Below, piece by piece: positions 53,476 to 62,779 of a stretch of DNA of 64,000 nt. The position numbers and the translations under genes were made by a program. Each line of letters opens with the position of its first letter. Positions within the stretch are counted from its first letter, which is position 1. Location of the stretch: positions 372,001-436,000 of the forward strand of contig NZ_QNRH01000004.1 in assembly GCF_003314995.1 (NCBI RefSeq), given 5' to 3'. This DNA comes from Pseudochrobactrum asaccharolyticum. GTDB taxonomy: Bacteria > Pseudomonadota > Alphaproteobacteria > Rhizobiales > Rhizobiaceae. A model generated the notes under the pieces. That model was not told the origin of the DNA and ran no database searches. It saw nothing but the letters and a program-made list of their open reading frames with translations.

Positions 53476-53484
53476 TGCAGGATC

Positions 53485-53520
53485 ATGGCCGCGATATCGG
53501 GAGATATCGCGGCCATTTTA
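53485..53520. terminator. Bidirectional terminator
   Basis: ATGGCCGCGATATC / GATATCGCGGCCAT perfect 14-base stem with a T/A-rich end, between pdxY and the convergent map gene. Confidence 0.92.
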
Positions 53521-54348
53521 TTATTTTGAAGTCGTTGTGTAGAAAATATCTTTTGGCGACAGAGTGAAGATCTCACATCCGTCTTTGGTGACGCCGATGG
53601 TATGCTCATATTGCGCTGTCAGCGAGCGGTCACGGGTGACTGCTGTCCAGCCATCTTTCAGCACTTTCACATCCGGCTTACCGAGATTGATCATCGGCTC
53701 AATAGTGAAGATCATGCCTTCACGCATTTCAATACCGTCTGTTGCTTTACCATAGTGCAGAATATTCGGTGCATCGTGGAAAAGCTGGCCGACGCCATGA
53801 CCGCAGAAATCACGTACGGCAGAGCAGCGCTCTGATTCCACATAGGATTGAATGGCTGCACCGATTGCGCCGGTTTTTGCACCGGGCTTTACGGCTGCAA
53901 TACCACGCAGCAGGCTTTCATAGGTGACTTCCATCAGGCGCTCTGCAGCACGCTTGATCTGGCCGACTGCATACATACGGCTTGAATCACCGTACCAACC
54001 ATCCTGCAGGAAGGTGATGTCGATATTGACGATATCGCCTTCACGCAGCGGCTTGTCGTCCGGAATACCGTGACAAACAACATGGTTGATCGAGGTGCAG
54101 GAGCTTTTTGTATAGCCGCGATAGTTCAGCGTGGCAGGCACAACGCCACGATCCGCACCGAATTCAAAAACAAAACGGTCGATCTCATTGGTGGTAACGC
54201 CCGGTTTGACAATATCATTCAGTGCATCAAGACATTCGGACGTAATTGCGCAGACCTTGCGCATGGCTGCAAAACCTTCAGGCCCGTAAAGTTTGATCTG
54301 GCCTGTATATTTAATCGGGGCGCTGTCGGCGTTGACATAGGTTACCAT
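53521..54348 (-). CDS. map: Type I methionine aminopeptidase
   Basis: This 275-residue enzyme has all five metal ligands in place: Asp110 in NIDITF, Asp121 in GDSSR, His184 in FCGHGVG, Glu217 in TIEPM and Glu248 in AQYEHT. The substrate-contact His lies in NHVVCHG. It removes the N-terminal methionine from nascent proteins when the second residue is small. An N-terminal extension of about 20 residues is normal for alphaproteobacteria. ATG 54348 follows a ribosome-site-like CCCGAT, weak. Essential housekeeping gene. Confidence 0.96.
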   Translation of the reverse strand: MVTYVNADSAPIKYTGQIKLYGPEGFAAMRKVCAITSECLDALNDIVKPGVTTNEIDRFVFEFGADRGVVPATLNYRGYTKSSCTSINHVVCHGIPDDKPLREGDIVNIDITFLQDGWYGDSSRMYAVGQIKRAAERLMEVTYESLLRGIAAVKPGAKTGAIGAAIQSYVESERCSAVRDFCGHGVGQLFHDAPNILHYGKATDGIEMREGMIFTIEPMINLGKPDVKVLKDGWTAVTRDRSLTAQYEHTIGVTKDGCEIFTLSPKDIFYTTTSK

Positions 54349-54428
54349 CGGGTGATCCGTATATATGTTAGGACAGCAGCAATGCTGTGCCGGAAGTTGT
54401 TGCCTTGCGAATCCCGCAGGACAAAAAT

Positions 54429-55133
54429 TTACAGGGTCAGAACGGGTACTGTCTGATCCGCGATAATTGATTCAGGACTTATTTGGCACCGAATTGCGTA
54501 AGCCTCAACCCCATGCTGCCGCGCATTCGCAAATGCGGCGGCATAAACAGGATCGAGATCGCCGCAGATCGATAAAGAATCGCAATCCTGACGCTGGATA
54601 ACGAAAACCATAACGCCGCGATGACCGGCTTTGACCATCTCGCTGAGTTCAACGAGATGTTTGGCACCACGGGCGGTTACACTATCGGGAAACTCTGCCA
54701 GTTGTCCTGTGCGCTTAAAATGCACATTCTTAACCTCTACATAGGTCTGCTGACCGCTTTCTCCAAGCAGCAATAAATCAATGCGGGAATTCTGCCCGTA
54801 TTTTTGTTCGCGTTTCAGTGTGCTGAAGCCGGAGAGTTGCGGAATCATGCCGGAGAGAATCGCTTCTTCGGCAATTTTATTCGGCAGACCGGTATTGATC
54901 CCAACAAGCGTATCGTCGGCACGCACAATTTGCAGCGTATGGGCATATTTACGAGTCGGACTGTCGGAGATGCTGAGCCATGCTTCAGAGCCTGGTGTGG
55001 TCAGTCCGCGCATAGAACCGGTATTGGGCACCGAGGCAGTAATAGATTCGCCACTATCAAGCCGGATATCAGCCAGAAAGCGTTTATAACGCTGCAACAG
55101 AGTGCCGCGAACAAGGGGAGAGGGAAAAAGCAT
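54429..55133 (-). CDS. sfsA: SfsA family protein
   Basis: This 234-residue protein begins [19 protein letters not shown] at ATG 55133, the family opening. The nuclease-like [19 protein letters not shown] segment follows, with its conserved Asp and Glu-x-Lys. SfsA was named sugar fermentation stimulation protein; it has a PD-(D/E)xK-like fold with an OB domain and binds DNA, with no settled role. The longer open frame to 55367 runs through a tRNA-Glu gene and is not real at its 5' end. Confidence 0.92.
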   Translation of the reverse strand: MLFPSPLVRGTLLQRYKRFLADIRLDSGESITASVPNTGSMRGLTTPGSEAWLSISDSPTRKYAHTLQIVRADDTLVGINTGLPNKIAEEAILSGMIPQLSGFSTLKREQKYGQNSRIDLLLLGESGQQTYVEVKNVHFKRTGQLAEFPDSVTARGAKHLVELSEMVKAGHRGVMVFVIQRQDCDSLSICGDLDPVYAAAFANARQHGVEAYAIRCQISPESIIADQTVPVLTL

Positions 55134-55225
55134 GTTTCTGCATAGATCAGACTTTATCTGAATGCAAAACTGAAATTTTATTCTGGTAGGTTTGTTCCGG
55201 TATTGATGTTTCTCTTGAAGAGAAG

Positions 55226-55300
55226 TGGTACGCCCAAGGGGAATCGAACCCCTGTCTGCGCCGTGAAAGGGCGCTGTCCTAACCGCTAGACGATGGGCGC
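55226..55300 (-). tRNA. tRNA-Glu (anticodon TTC), copy 1
   Basis: The reverse complement folds into a 75-nt cloverleaf, with acceptor GCGCCCA/TGGGCGT, anticodon loop CTTTCAC, T-loop GGTTCGATTCC and encoded CCA. Identical to the copy at 55540-55614. Confidence 0.95.
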
Positions 55301-55539
55301 CTGCCGGTGAACGCTGTATAGCTAAGCCGTATTGAATACGCAATAGGGAAAATGCAAAAAAATACAAAATATGTGAAAAAAATCTGATGCTTATGAAAAT
55401 ATCTGTAAATGCGCGTGAATCGAAATACGCAGCATTTTTCGGTGCGGTTCAGGCATTCTTTTTATTGTTTTGTCGTATCGAAGAGGAGAGTTTTTATCTC
55501 AGTTTTTGAGATTTTCAATCTTCTGCACTGTGGAGAAGA

Positions 55540-55614
55540 TGGTACGCCCAAGGGGAATCGAACCCCTGTCTGCGCCGTGAAAGGGCGCTGTCCTAACCGC
55601 TAGACGATGGGCGC
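55540..55614 (-). tRNA. tRNA-Glu (anticodon TTC), copy 2
   Basis: Identical 75-nt cloverleaf to copy 1, about 240 bases away, same strand. The bases flanking the 5' end (GCCTGC.GGTGAAC) are also shared, indicating a tandem duplication. Confidence 0.95.
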
Positions 55615-55857
55615 CTGCTGGTGAACCGGCTTATAGCGACAGGATATTTATCGCGCAAGTGGGTAAAATAAGAAATTTGAAAAAAATGCAGATTTTTTTG
55701 TTCTGTACGCTCCTCTCTGTGCATAAACTATGGCTGAAGCCGTGTTTTGCGTTTGAAATGAGGTGTTTAGGGCTTCGAAAATTTTGAAAATGTTTTGACT
55801 GGGCAAATTTATCCCGAAAATAAATGCAAAACCACTCGGGTGAGAGAAAAATACCTC

Positions 55858-55899
55858 AAAAAATGATTCAGGCCGGAATCAAATGATTTGATCCGGCCT
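55858..55899 (-). terminator. Intrinsic terminator for the M15 peptidase gene
   Basis: On the minus strand AGGCCGGATCAAAT pairs with ATTTGATTCCGGCCT (one bulged base), followed by a run of Ts. Confidence 0.8.
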
Positions 55900-55938
55900 G
55901 CGAAAAAATGCTGTTTTGTGTTTTTGAGCGGCAAAAAA

Positions 55939-57168
55939 TTATTTGCGACGGCAGCGCCAGTTCCAGTCACGCTCAGGGCCAACGTCAATATGTACCGATT
56001 CTGTATGACAATAGGTGCCGACACCGCCGCGACCCGGCCATGTGCGTACCTGTCGGGCAATTTCCCATTTGGATACGCCAGGGATTTGCAAGTCCGCTGC
56101 AGCACAAGACATATGTAAAGAGCGCTTGGCACCACTTACAGAGCGATTGTGTGACGGACTGCGATAACCGGAGGTGATGACAACCGGTTTGCGATAATGA
56201 CTTTCAAGACGCTTGATCATTGAGACCAGCTGCGGCTTCAGGCAGGAAACCTGAACTTTATCATGCTGGGTACGCAGGCCGTTTGGTGCAAGACGTGCCA
56301 TGCCACCGGCAGAGGCCAGTGTGACCGGTGCGCTGAAATCATCTTCATCAAGATCAATGTCGCTCTCGTCAAAGACTTTGTTGCTATGGCGAATCTCGAT
56401 GCCACCATTCGCACGCACACCTGGCAGAGTATAATTATAGTCAGTGGTACGCTTCGGCGAAGTTGCGGAGGCGGTTACAGTGGCTTCCTGCTTGCTATTG
56501 CCGCGTGGGCTGTTCTTACCCGGTGAGAACAAACGGGCTGCAGCGCCTGCGCTCTGGCTTGTTCTGTCAATGGCCGGAGCCACCGGTACAGCTCTTGCAT
56601 TATTTTCCGGCTTGGTGGTCTCAGTCTGAGCGGTGGTTTCCTGCACTTTCGGCTGGCTGGCCGGTGCTGCTTCAGCCTGTTCAGCGGCGGCGAGTGCTGC
56701 CGTTGGTTTATTTCGTGTGCCAAACAGCGCAGCCAGAGTGGAAGGTTGTTCAGCCGGTGCAACAGTCTCGGCAGGTTGAATGACCTGTGCGGTTGCGGCA
56801 AGAGCAGTATCTGCGGAGGCGACCTGTACAGGTTTTTCAGTCTGCGCTGCCGCAGGCTGCTTTGCGGCCTCAGGAGAGTTCGGAACAGGCGTGTTTGCTG
56901 CAAGCGTCGCTTTGGCTGTATCCGCGCCATTTGCAGTCTTGGTATTCGTTGCCGTTGCGTTATCAGCAGATTCGCTTGTTTCCGCCGCCGCGATGTCAGC
57001 AGCCGCATTCTCCAGCAGGTTCGTGCCCGAGCTTGTTGTGCATCCGCTGATGCTTAAAGCGAGAATGATAGCCGAGCCGCAAAAAAGCTGAGCGTTTTTT
57101 TCTCGTATACGTTTTATCGTATCGAACAAAGCAAACCCTTTATTATGCTGCGACTTGACGAAGTGCAT
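55939..57168 (-). CDS. M15A (YcbK-like) peptidase lipoprotein with long Ala-rich linker
   Basis: This protein is about 409 residues. A lipoprotein-type signal (LALSISGC) is followed by a long low-complexity Ala/Glu/Thr/Pro region (about 45-240). The C-terminal M15A_3 domain has ITSGYRSPSHN, SLHMSCAAADL (the His..Asp zinc positions) and VHIDVG. This is the YcbK type. YcbK-type enzymes cleave peptidoglycan cross-link peptides in the periplasm. The linker would let the catalytic domain reach the wall from a membrane anchor. The start is uncertain: ATG 57168, GTG 57219, or a TTG with AAAGGG upstream at about 57130. Confidence 0.78.
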   Translation of the reverse strand: MHFVKSQHNKGFALFDTIKRIREKNAQLFCGSAIILALSISGCTTSSGTNLLENAAADIAAAETSESADNATATNTKTANGADTAKATLAANTPVPNSPEAAKQPAAAQTEKPVQVASADTALAATAQVIQPAETVAPAEQPSTLAALFGTRNKPTAALAAAEQAEAAPASQPKVQETTAQTETTKPENNARAVPVAPAIDRTSQSAGAAARLFSPGKNSPRGNSKQEATVTASATSPKRTTDYNYTLPGVRANGGIEIRHSNKVFDESDIDLDEDDFSAPVTLASAGGMARLAPNGLRTQHDKVQVSCLKPQLVSMIKRLESHYRKPVVITSGYRSPSHNRSVSGAKRSLHMSCAAADLQIPGVSKWEIARQVRTWPGRGGVGTYCHTESVHIDVGPERDWNWRCRRK

Positions 57169-57518
57169 CTGCGGAAACCGAGACCAAATAAGATGTTTCC
57201 TATGCAGCGTGTGGCACAAATGGCTGTAAAGGAAGCTGCATTTGTGCGAAATTCTAATGTATTTATAAGCGAAGTGACCAGTTTAGTCAGGAAAAAAGTG
57301 TTAATTCTTTATTAAATCCTGTGCAAGTTACGATTCGTAACAATTAGTTTCATTATAATAATAATTGTTACATTCCGTGTTCGCGGTGTGCGCTGAGAGT
57401 AAATAGCGAATAACTGCGTTTTTCAGGCTGTAAATGTAAGCTTCCTGTTGCCAATTGAGCCTAGACGTTTATTGTCCGATTATTCGGCTAAAGTTTCGAT
57501 ATGCAGGGAATGTCCTTT
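57169..57518. other. AT-rich divergent promoter region, no gene
   Basis: About 350 bases between the M15 gene and the small lipoprotein gene, holding both promoters. No repeat or RNA noticed. Confidence 0.45.
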
Positions 57519-57863
57519 ATGAGCGCACAACAGAATAATCACTCCGCAACGCTGCGTTTCGCACTGTTCGCTGTGGCTGCTCTGGCGCTCGCGGGTTGCA
57601 CAAGCGGGCCATCTGCCGGTGTGCCGCAGGAAGGTGCGCTGCGTACCGGTGTTTATCCGAATTTCGGTATTATGCCGCGTGGTGAAACCAAGCAGCTGAC
57701 TTTTGAAGAAAAAGACCAGATTGCCGGTACGCTCAGCAGCGCCAAAGCCCGTCAGGGTGCCGTGAGCGCCAGCGGATCAAGCCGAGCGGAGATCGAGGCG
57801 CAGAAGCGTCGTATGCAGGCCGAGGCGGATGCCACATTAAAGGCAATCGAAGCGGGTCAGTAA
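57519..57863 (+). CDS. Small Ala/Gly-rich lipoprotein, unknown function
   Basis: This 114-residue preprotein has lipobox LALAGC near residue 27. A short conserved-looking TGVYPNFGIMPRGETKQLT stretch follows, and then a C-terminal charged helix with EIEAQKRRMQAEADATL, likely coiled coil. The start is ATG 57519 (MSAQQNN), after TGTCCTTT; upstream ATG and GTG alternatives add 6 residues. It stands between the M15 gene and the amino-acid enzymes and matches small proteins common in Rhizobiales, without a named function. Confidence 0.65.
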   Translation: MSAQQNNHSATLRFALFAVAALALAGCTSGPSAGVPQEGALRTGVYPNFGIMPRGETKQLTFEEKDQIAGTLSSAKARQGAVSASGSSRAEIEAQKRRMQAEADATLKAIEAGQ

Positions 57864-58061
57864 ATTCCCGCTCATCGTGGCCTCCAATGACTGACAGGCG
57901 CTGCTATACGCCATAAATTTATTCGCATTTCAGTATTTTACAGATCGGGGTGTCGTTTCTGGCGCTCTGGATTCGGGTCAAACTGATCCGGACTTTTAAC
58001 AGCCATGCAGATTTTAAAGATAATGATGCTGCATTGGCATTCTAATTAATGGAAGAGAGAT

Positions 58062-59255
58062 ATGTCGGAAGAATTCCATAAAATCCGCCGCCTGCCACCT
58101 TATGTCTTCGAACAGGTTAACCGCCTGAAGGCGAGTGCGCGAGCGGGCGGAGCCGACATTATCGATCTTGGCATGGGCAATCCGGATTTGCCAACGCCGC
58201 AGGGCATTATTGATAAGCTTTGCGAAGCCGTGCAGGATCCGCGCAGTCATCGCTATTCTTCATCCAAGGGGATTCCGGGTTTGCGCAAAGCGCAGGCCAA
58301 TTATTATGCACGCCGTTTTGGTGTGAAGCTCAATCCGGATACACAGGTTGTTGCAACCCTTGGCTCTAAAGAAGGTTTTGCCAATATGGCGCAGGCGATT
58401 ACTGCGCCGGGCGATATTGTTTTGTGTCCGGACCCGACCTATCCGATCCATACATTCGGCTTTATTATGTCCGGTGGTGTGATCCGCTCTATCAGTGCAG
58501 AGCCGGACGAAAGCTTTCTGGTATCATTGGAGCGCGGCGTTAAGCACTCGATTCCGAAGCCGATTGCATTGATTCTGAGTTTCCCGTCGAACCCGACTGC
58601 ACGTGTGGCAACGCTGGATTTCTATAAGGACGTTGTAGCTTTTGCGCGTAAGCACAATATTATCATTCTGTCGGATTTGGCCTATTCGGAAATCTATTTC
58701 GACGAAAACAACCCGCCGCCATCGGTGTTGCAGGTTGAGGGCGCTATGGATGTGGCCGTTGAATTCACATCGATGTCCAAAACTTTCTCGATGGCTGGCT
58801 GGCGTATGGGCTTTGCGGTTGGCAATGAAAGACTGATTGCGGCGCTTACCCGTGTTAAATCTTATCTCGATTATGGTGCTTTCACGCCGGTACAGGTGGC
58901 TGCAACGGCTGCACTGAACGGTGACGGCAGCGATATTGAATATGTGCGCAATGTGTATAAGACGCGCCGCGATGTTCTGGTTGAGAGTTTTGGCCGAGCA
59001 GGATGGGAAATTCCGGCTCCGCAAGCGACAATGTTTGCGTGGGTTCCGATCCCTGAACGCTATCGCGCCATGGGTTCGCTCGATTTTTCCAAACTATTGA
59101 TCGAAAAAGCGGATGTAGCTGTTGCGCCCGGCCTCGGTTTCGGTGAACATGGGGATGAATTTGTGCGCATCGCTTTGGTGGAGAACGAACATCGCATTCG
59201 TCAGGCCGCGCGTAATATCAAGCGTTTTTTAGGGAATGCTGACGGAGCTGCCTGA
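58062..59255 (+). CDS. Class I aminotransferase (AlaC / LL-diaminopimelate aminotransferase-like)
   Basis: This 397-residue fold-type I PLP enzyme has the substrate region DLGMGNPDLPTP, SSKGIPGLRKA and the PLP lysine Lys240 in SMSKTFSMAGWRMG. Arg residues for carboxylate binding are in the C-terminal FVRIALVENEHR. It resembles E. coli AlaC and the rhizobial aspartate/diaminopimelate-type aminotransferases, which supply alanine, aspartate or diaminopimelate precursors. Homoserine dehydrogenase follows by 102 bases on the same strand, supporting a role in aspartate-family amino acids. Exact specificity is not determinable here. Confidence 0.86.
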   Translation: MSEEFHKIRRLPPYVFEQVNRLKASARAGGADIIDLGMGNPDLPTPQGIIDKLCEAVQDPRSHRYSSSKGIPGLRKAQANYYARRFGVKLNPDTQVVATLGSKEGFANMAQAITAPGDIVLCPDPTYPIHTFGFIMSGGVIRSISAEPDESFLVSLERGVKHSIPKPIALILSFPSNPTARVATLDFYKDVVAFARKHNIIILSDLAYSEIYFDENNPPPSVLQVEGAMDVAVEFTSMSKTFSMAGWRMGFAVGNERLIAALTRVKSYLDYGAFTPVQVAATAALNGDGSDIEYVRNVYKTRRDVLVESFGRAGWEIPAPQATMFAWVPIPERYRAMGSLDFSKLLIEKADVAVAPGLGFGEHGDEFVRIALVENEHRIRQAARNIKRFLGNADGAA

Positions 59256-59357
59256 ACAGGTGGTTTCAGGACAGACACCTGAACTGTGCAAATCAATTGA
59301 GGCGGGAACATACAGTTCCCGCTTTGTCTGAATAGTATATATTGCTGAGGCACAATA

Positions 59358-60677
59358 ATGAGTAATGCATTGCGGATCGGTGTCGCCGGACTTGGCACCG
59401 TAGGAGCATCGGTTTTGCGCATCCTGCGCGATAAAGCCGAAATGATGACAAGGCAATGCGGACGCGAAATTGTAGTGACTGCGGTCAGCGCACGTGATCG
59501 TACGCGCGACCGTGGTGTTGACCTTGTCAAAATCGAATGGTTCGATGATCCTGTCGCGCTGGCTAAATCAGAAAACATTGACGTTTTCGTTGAGTTGATT
59601 GGCGGATCAGAGGGTACAGCCCGTGCCGCTGTTGAGGCTGCGCTTAATGCCGGTCGTCACGTGGTGACAGCCAATAAAGCGCTGCTGGCCTATCATGGTG
59701 TGGAACTGGCAAAAATCGCTGAAGCCAAAGGCGTGTTGCTGAATTTTGAAGCTGCGGTTGCCGGTGGTATTCCGGTGATCAAGGCAATGCGTGAATCGCT
59801 GACGGGTAATACAGTATCGCGCGTTTACGGCATTATGAACGGTACCTGTAACTATATCCTGACCCGCATGGGTGAGGAGGGCATTTCGTTCAAAGATTGT
59901 CTGAGCGATGCCCAGCGTCTGGGTTATGCGGAAGCTGATCCGACATTTGATATTGAAGGTAATGATACAGCGCACAAGCTGGCATTGCTGACGAGCATTG
60001 CTTTCGGTACGCAGATTGCTGCCGATGATATTTATCTGGAAGGTATCAGCAATATTTCGCTGGCGGATATCCGCGCTGCGGAAGAGCTGGGCTACAAAAT
60101 CAAGTTGCTCGGCGTTGCTGTTAAAACCGAAACCGGTATTGAACAGCGCGTTCACCCGACACTGGTGCCGACATCGTCTGTGATTGCACAGGTACATGGC
60201 GTGACCAATGCGGTGGCGATTGAGACTGATTTGCTTGGTGAATTGCTGTTGTCCGGTCCTGGTGCCGGTGGCAATGCCACAGCCTCTGCGGTGATCGGTG
60301 ATATTGCGGATATCGGCAAGAGCCGTCCGGGTTTCCAGCACGGACCGGTTTTCGGTACGCCTGCTAAAGATTTGAAGCCAACATCACGTGCAAAAATGCG
60401 TACTCATGCGGGCGGATATTTCATTCGTCTCAATGTTCATGATCGCGCAGGCGTTTTTGCAACCATTGCCAAGCGTATGGCTGAGAATGATATTTCTCTG
60501 GAATCCATTGTTCAGCGTGGCAGCGGTGCCAGCGTTGAAGATGCTGTGATTAAAACAGTGGTTCTGGTAACCCATGCGACCACTGAAACGGCTGTGAAGC
60601 AGGCTTTGAAGGCGATTACCGAGGATGGTGATCTCTATGACAAGCCGCAGATGATCCGCATTGAGCGTGCAGGTTAA
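59358..60677 (+). CDS. hom: Homoserine dehydrogenase
   Basis: This is a 439-residue enzyme. The NAD(P)-binding GVAGLGTVGASVL opens the protein. The catalytic core has NKALLAYHG and GIMNGTCNYILTRM with the substrate-binding Glu in YAEADPTFDIEG. A C-terminal ACT domain (about 350-430, FIRLNVHDRAGVFATIAK) is for feedback control by threonine. It reduces aspartate semialdehyde to homoserine for threonine and methionine. The monofunctional form with an ACT domain is standard in alphaproteobacteria. ATG 59358 follows AGGCACAATA. Confidence 0.95.
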   Translation: MSNALRIGVAGLGTVGASVLRILRDKAEMMTRQCGREIVVTAVSARDRTRDRGVDLVKIEWFDDPVALAKSENIDVFVELIGGSEGTARAAVEAALNAGRHVVTANKALLAYHGVELAKIAEAKGVLLNFEAAVAGGIPVIKAMRESLTGNTVSRVYGIMNGTCNYILTRMGEEGISFKDCLSDAQRLGYAEADPTFDIEGNDTAHKLALLTSIAFGTQIAADDIYLEGISNISLADIRAAEELGYKIKLLGVAVKTETGIEQRVHPTLVPTSSVIAQVHGVTNAVAIETDLLGELLLSGPGAGGNATASAVIGDIADIGKSRPGFQHGPVFGTPAKDLKPTSRAKMRTHAGGYFIRLNVHDRAGVFATIAKRMAENDISLESIVQRGSGASVEDAVIKTVVLVTHATTETAVKQALKAITEDGDLYDKPQMIRIERAG

Positions 60678-60736
60678 AATGACCTTCGTGCATCAGGTCT
60701 GGTACAGGGTACTCTGAGCAGCATGTAATGAATAAG

Positions 60737-60766
60737 AAAAGCCGCCGGATTTTACGGCGGCTTTTT
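60737..60766 (+). terminator. Intrinsic terminator after hom
   Basis: AAAAGCCGCCG / CGGCGGCTTTT stem followed by Ts, so the ABC-F gene downstream needs its own promoter. Confidence 0.9.
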
Positions 60767-60953
60767 ATTGCTGATATGTCTTGTCAGTAAAATATGTTTT
60801 TGATAAAAAGCACAGAGCGTTTTGTGACATCTGATAGATGTTGCACTCGCTCTGATTTTTTTATCTGGTCGCATTCTCGCGGACGTTAAATAAGAATATT
60901 TAACTGCGAAATGCTTTGAGTTCAAACGCAGCAAAGATAAGGAGGGCCGTAAG

Positions 60954-61016
60954 ATGTTTTCTCTGCGACATCAGCATCATCACACTTTCGGTCCTGATTA
61001 CGCCCTGCATCATTAA
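60954..61016 (+). CDS. His-rich 20-residue leader peptide before the ABC-F gene
   Basis: ATG 60954 has an excellent ribosome site AAGGAGGG (60938-60946). The frame codes for a 20-residue peptide with six His codons, four of them in the run CATCAGCATCATCAC, plus Phe and Tyr, ending CATCAT-TAA. Its last codons lie inside a perfect hairpin (61003-61027). Short peptides with a strong ribosome site before ABC-F genes are a known way of sensing stalled ribosomes (Vga, MsrD, VmlR type). His enrichment could instead signal amino-acid attenuation. Too short for routine gene finding. Confidence 0.6.
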   Translation: MFSLRHQHHHTFGPDYALHH

Positions 61017-61027
61017 TTCGTGCAGGG
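61003..61027 (+). promoter_or_regulatory. Hairpin overlapping the end of the leader peptide
   Basis: CCCTGCA 61003-61009 pairs with TGCAGGG 61021-61027 across the stop codon. A stalled ribosome on the preceding His codons would disrupt it. A later T-run (CTTTTT, about 61050) and CCTTTC..AAAAGG offer alternative pairing, though I cannot compute the fold. Confidence 0.5.
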
Positions 61028-61184
61028 CCGATTAAGACCGTACAATCTGTCTTTTTCAGCCTTTCTTTAAAAGGTGCAGTTTCGCGACAGGCAAACTGTA
61101 TCTGACTGAGCCATTCCGTAACCAGTTCTGTCTTTTCGCAGAATTTCTGATGTATACGGCTATGGTAAATTTTGAGCTGAACCT

Positions 61185-62714
61185 ATGTCTTTATTGAATC
61201 TCCAAAATCTTTCTCTTGTCCTGTCTGTTGATCTGTTTCGCAATTTGAGCCTCGTAGTAGGTGAGGGCGAGCGGCTTGGTGTGGTTGCCGCTAATGGTCG
61301 GGGTAAATCCAGCCTTATGCGTGTGATCAGCGGTGAGCTTGAGCCGACTGATGGTATGGTGACACGCGCCCGTGGTTTGAAAACTGGTGTGGTGCCGCAA
61401 TATGTGCCGCAGGACTGGCTGGATATCACATTATATAATGTCGTGCTGGGTGGTCTGGATGAAGATGCGCAGATGCATGAGAGCTGGCGCGTTGATATTA
61501 TACTCGATGATTTGAGTGTTCCGCAGGATATGCGCGACCGTGCAATGCGGCATCTGAGCGGCGGCTGGCAGCGCCTTGCACTGCTGGCGCGAACACAGAT
61601 TGCCGAGCCTGATTTGTTACTGCTGGACGAGCCGACCAACCATCTGGATTTAGAGAAAATCGCCTTGCTGGAAGGCTGGCTGAATGATCTGCCACGATCA
61701 ACGGCAGTGATTATGTGTAGTCATGACCGTGCTTTTCTCGATGCCGTGACCAAGCGCACATTGTTTTTGCGGCCGGAAAATTCGCAGATTTATGCGCTGC
61801 CTTATAGCCGTGCCCGCCTTGCTTTGGATGAGGCCGATGCTGCTGATGCCCGCCAATATCAGAAAGATATGAAAACGGCACAACAATTGCGCAAACAGGC
61901 TGCAAAGCTCAATAATATCGGCATCAATTCGGGCAGTGATCTGCTGGTGGTGAAAACCAAGCAACTGAAAGACCGTGCGGAGAAACTCGAAGATGCAGCC
62001 AAGCCTGCGCATCTGGAGCGCTCTGCCGGTGTTATTAAGCTGGCAGGGCAGAGCAGTCATGCCCGTGCGCTGGTGGTGATTGACAATCTCGATGTGGTCA
62101 CGCCGGATAGCCGCGTTTTGTATAAAACCGGCCGTTTATGGATCAATCCGGGGGATCGTATTGTTTTACTTGGTGCCAATGGTACGGGCAAAACACGCCT
62201 GCTGACTATGGTGCGTAATGTGATTACGGGTGTTGAGCTGGAAAGTGCTGCGCTTAAAGCCACGCCGTCTCTGGTGCTGGGCTATAGTGATCAGGCATTG
62301 TCCGAGCTGAATGATAAATTTACGCCTCTGGAAACCATTATTCGGCGCTTTGATATCGGTGACCAGAAAGCCCGTTCGCTTCTGGCTGGTGCCGGTATGA
62401 ATATTGATATGCAGGGTAAGGCGGTTGCGCATTTGTCCGGCGGGCAGAAAGCGCGGCTTGCCATGCTGGTACTGCGTCTGACGCATCCGAATTTCTATAT
62501 TCTCGATGAGCCGACCAACCATCTGGATATTGAGGGCCAAGAGGCACTGGAAGCCGAATTGCTCAATAGTGATGCCGCTTGTTTGCTGGTTTCTCACGAT
62601 CGCAGTTTTGTGCGGAATACCGGCAATCGTTTCTGGCAGATTGTGAAGAACAAGCTGGTGGAAGTGGAAAGCCCTGAGCCGTTTTTTGAAGTAGCTGCAC
62701 AGACCGCAGGCTGA
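61185..62714 (+). CDS. ABC-F family ATPase (ribosome-associated type)
   Basis: This 509-residue protein has no membrane segment and holds two ABC domains. The first has Walker A AANGRGKSS, the signature LSGGWQR and Walker B LLLLDEPTNHLD. The second has LGANGTGKTR, LSGGQKAR and ILDEPTNHLD. The charged linker between them (about 220-285) is the P-site interaction segment. ABC-F proteins bind the ribosomal E site, rescuing stalled or antibiotic-blocked ribosomes. It lacks a long C-terminal tail like Uup. A stand-alone unit with a leader peptide, it is likely regulated by translation. Confidence 0.9.
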   Translation: MSLLNLQNLSLVLSVDLFRNLSLVVGEGERLGVVAANGRGKSSLMRVISGELEPTDGMVTRARGLKTGVVPQYVPQDWLDITLYNVVLGGLDEDAQMHESWRVDIILDDLSVPQDMRDRAMRHLSGGWQRLALLARTQIAEPDLLLLDEPTNHLDLEKIALLEGWLNDLPRSTAVIMCSHDRAFLDAVTKRTLFLRPENSQIYALPYSRARLALDEADAADARQYQKDMKTAQQLRKQAAKLNNIGINSGSDLLVVKTKQLKDRAEKLEDAAKPAHLERSAGVIKLAGQSSHARALVVIDNLDVVTPDSRVLYKTGRLWINPGDRIVLLGANGTGKTRLLTMVRNVITGVELESAALKATPSLVLGYSDQALSELNDKFTPLETIIRRFDIGDQKARSLLAGAGMNIDMQGKAVAHLSGGQKARLAMLVLRLTHPNFYILDEPTNHLDIEGQEALEAELLNSDAACLLVSHDRSFVRNTGNRFWQIVKNKLVEVESPEPFFEVAAQTAG

Positions 62715-62737
62715 CATAAACGCGTTTCGTTAAACAG

Positions 62738-62779
62738 GATACCGGCAGTGAATTTTCACGAAAATACACTGCCGGTATC
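62738..62779 (+). terminator. Long hairpin after the ABC-F gene
   Basis: GATACCGGCAGTG pairs perfectly with CACTGCCGGTATC, with a 16-base loop, then a T-containing tail. Confidence 0.75.

Noticed and set aside
57960-58010. GCGCTCTGGATTCGGG segment as another repeat copy
   Set aside because: Shares only the GCGCTCT end with family A and lacks the matching arm.
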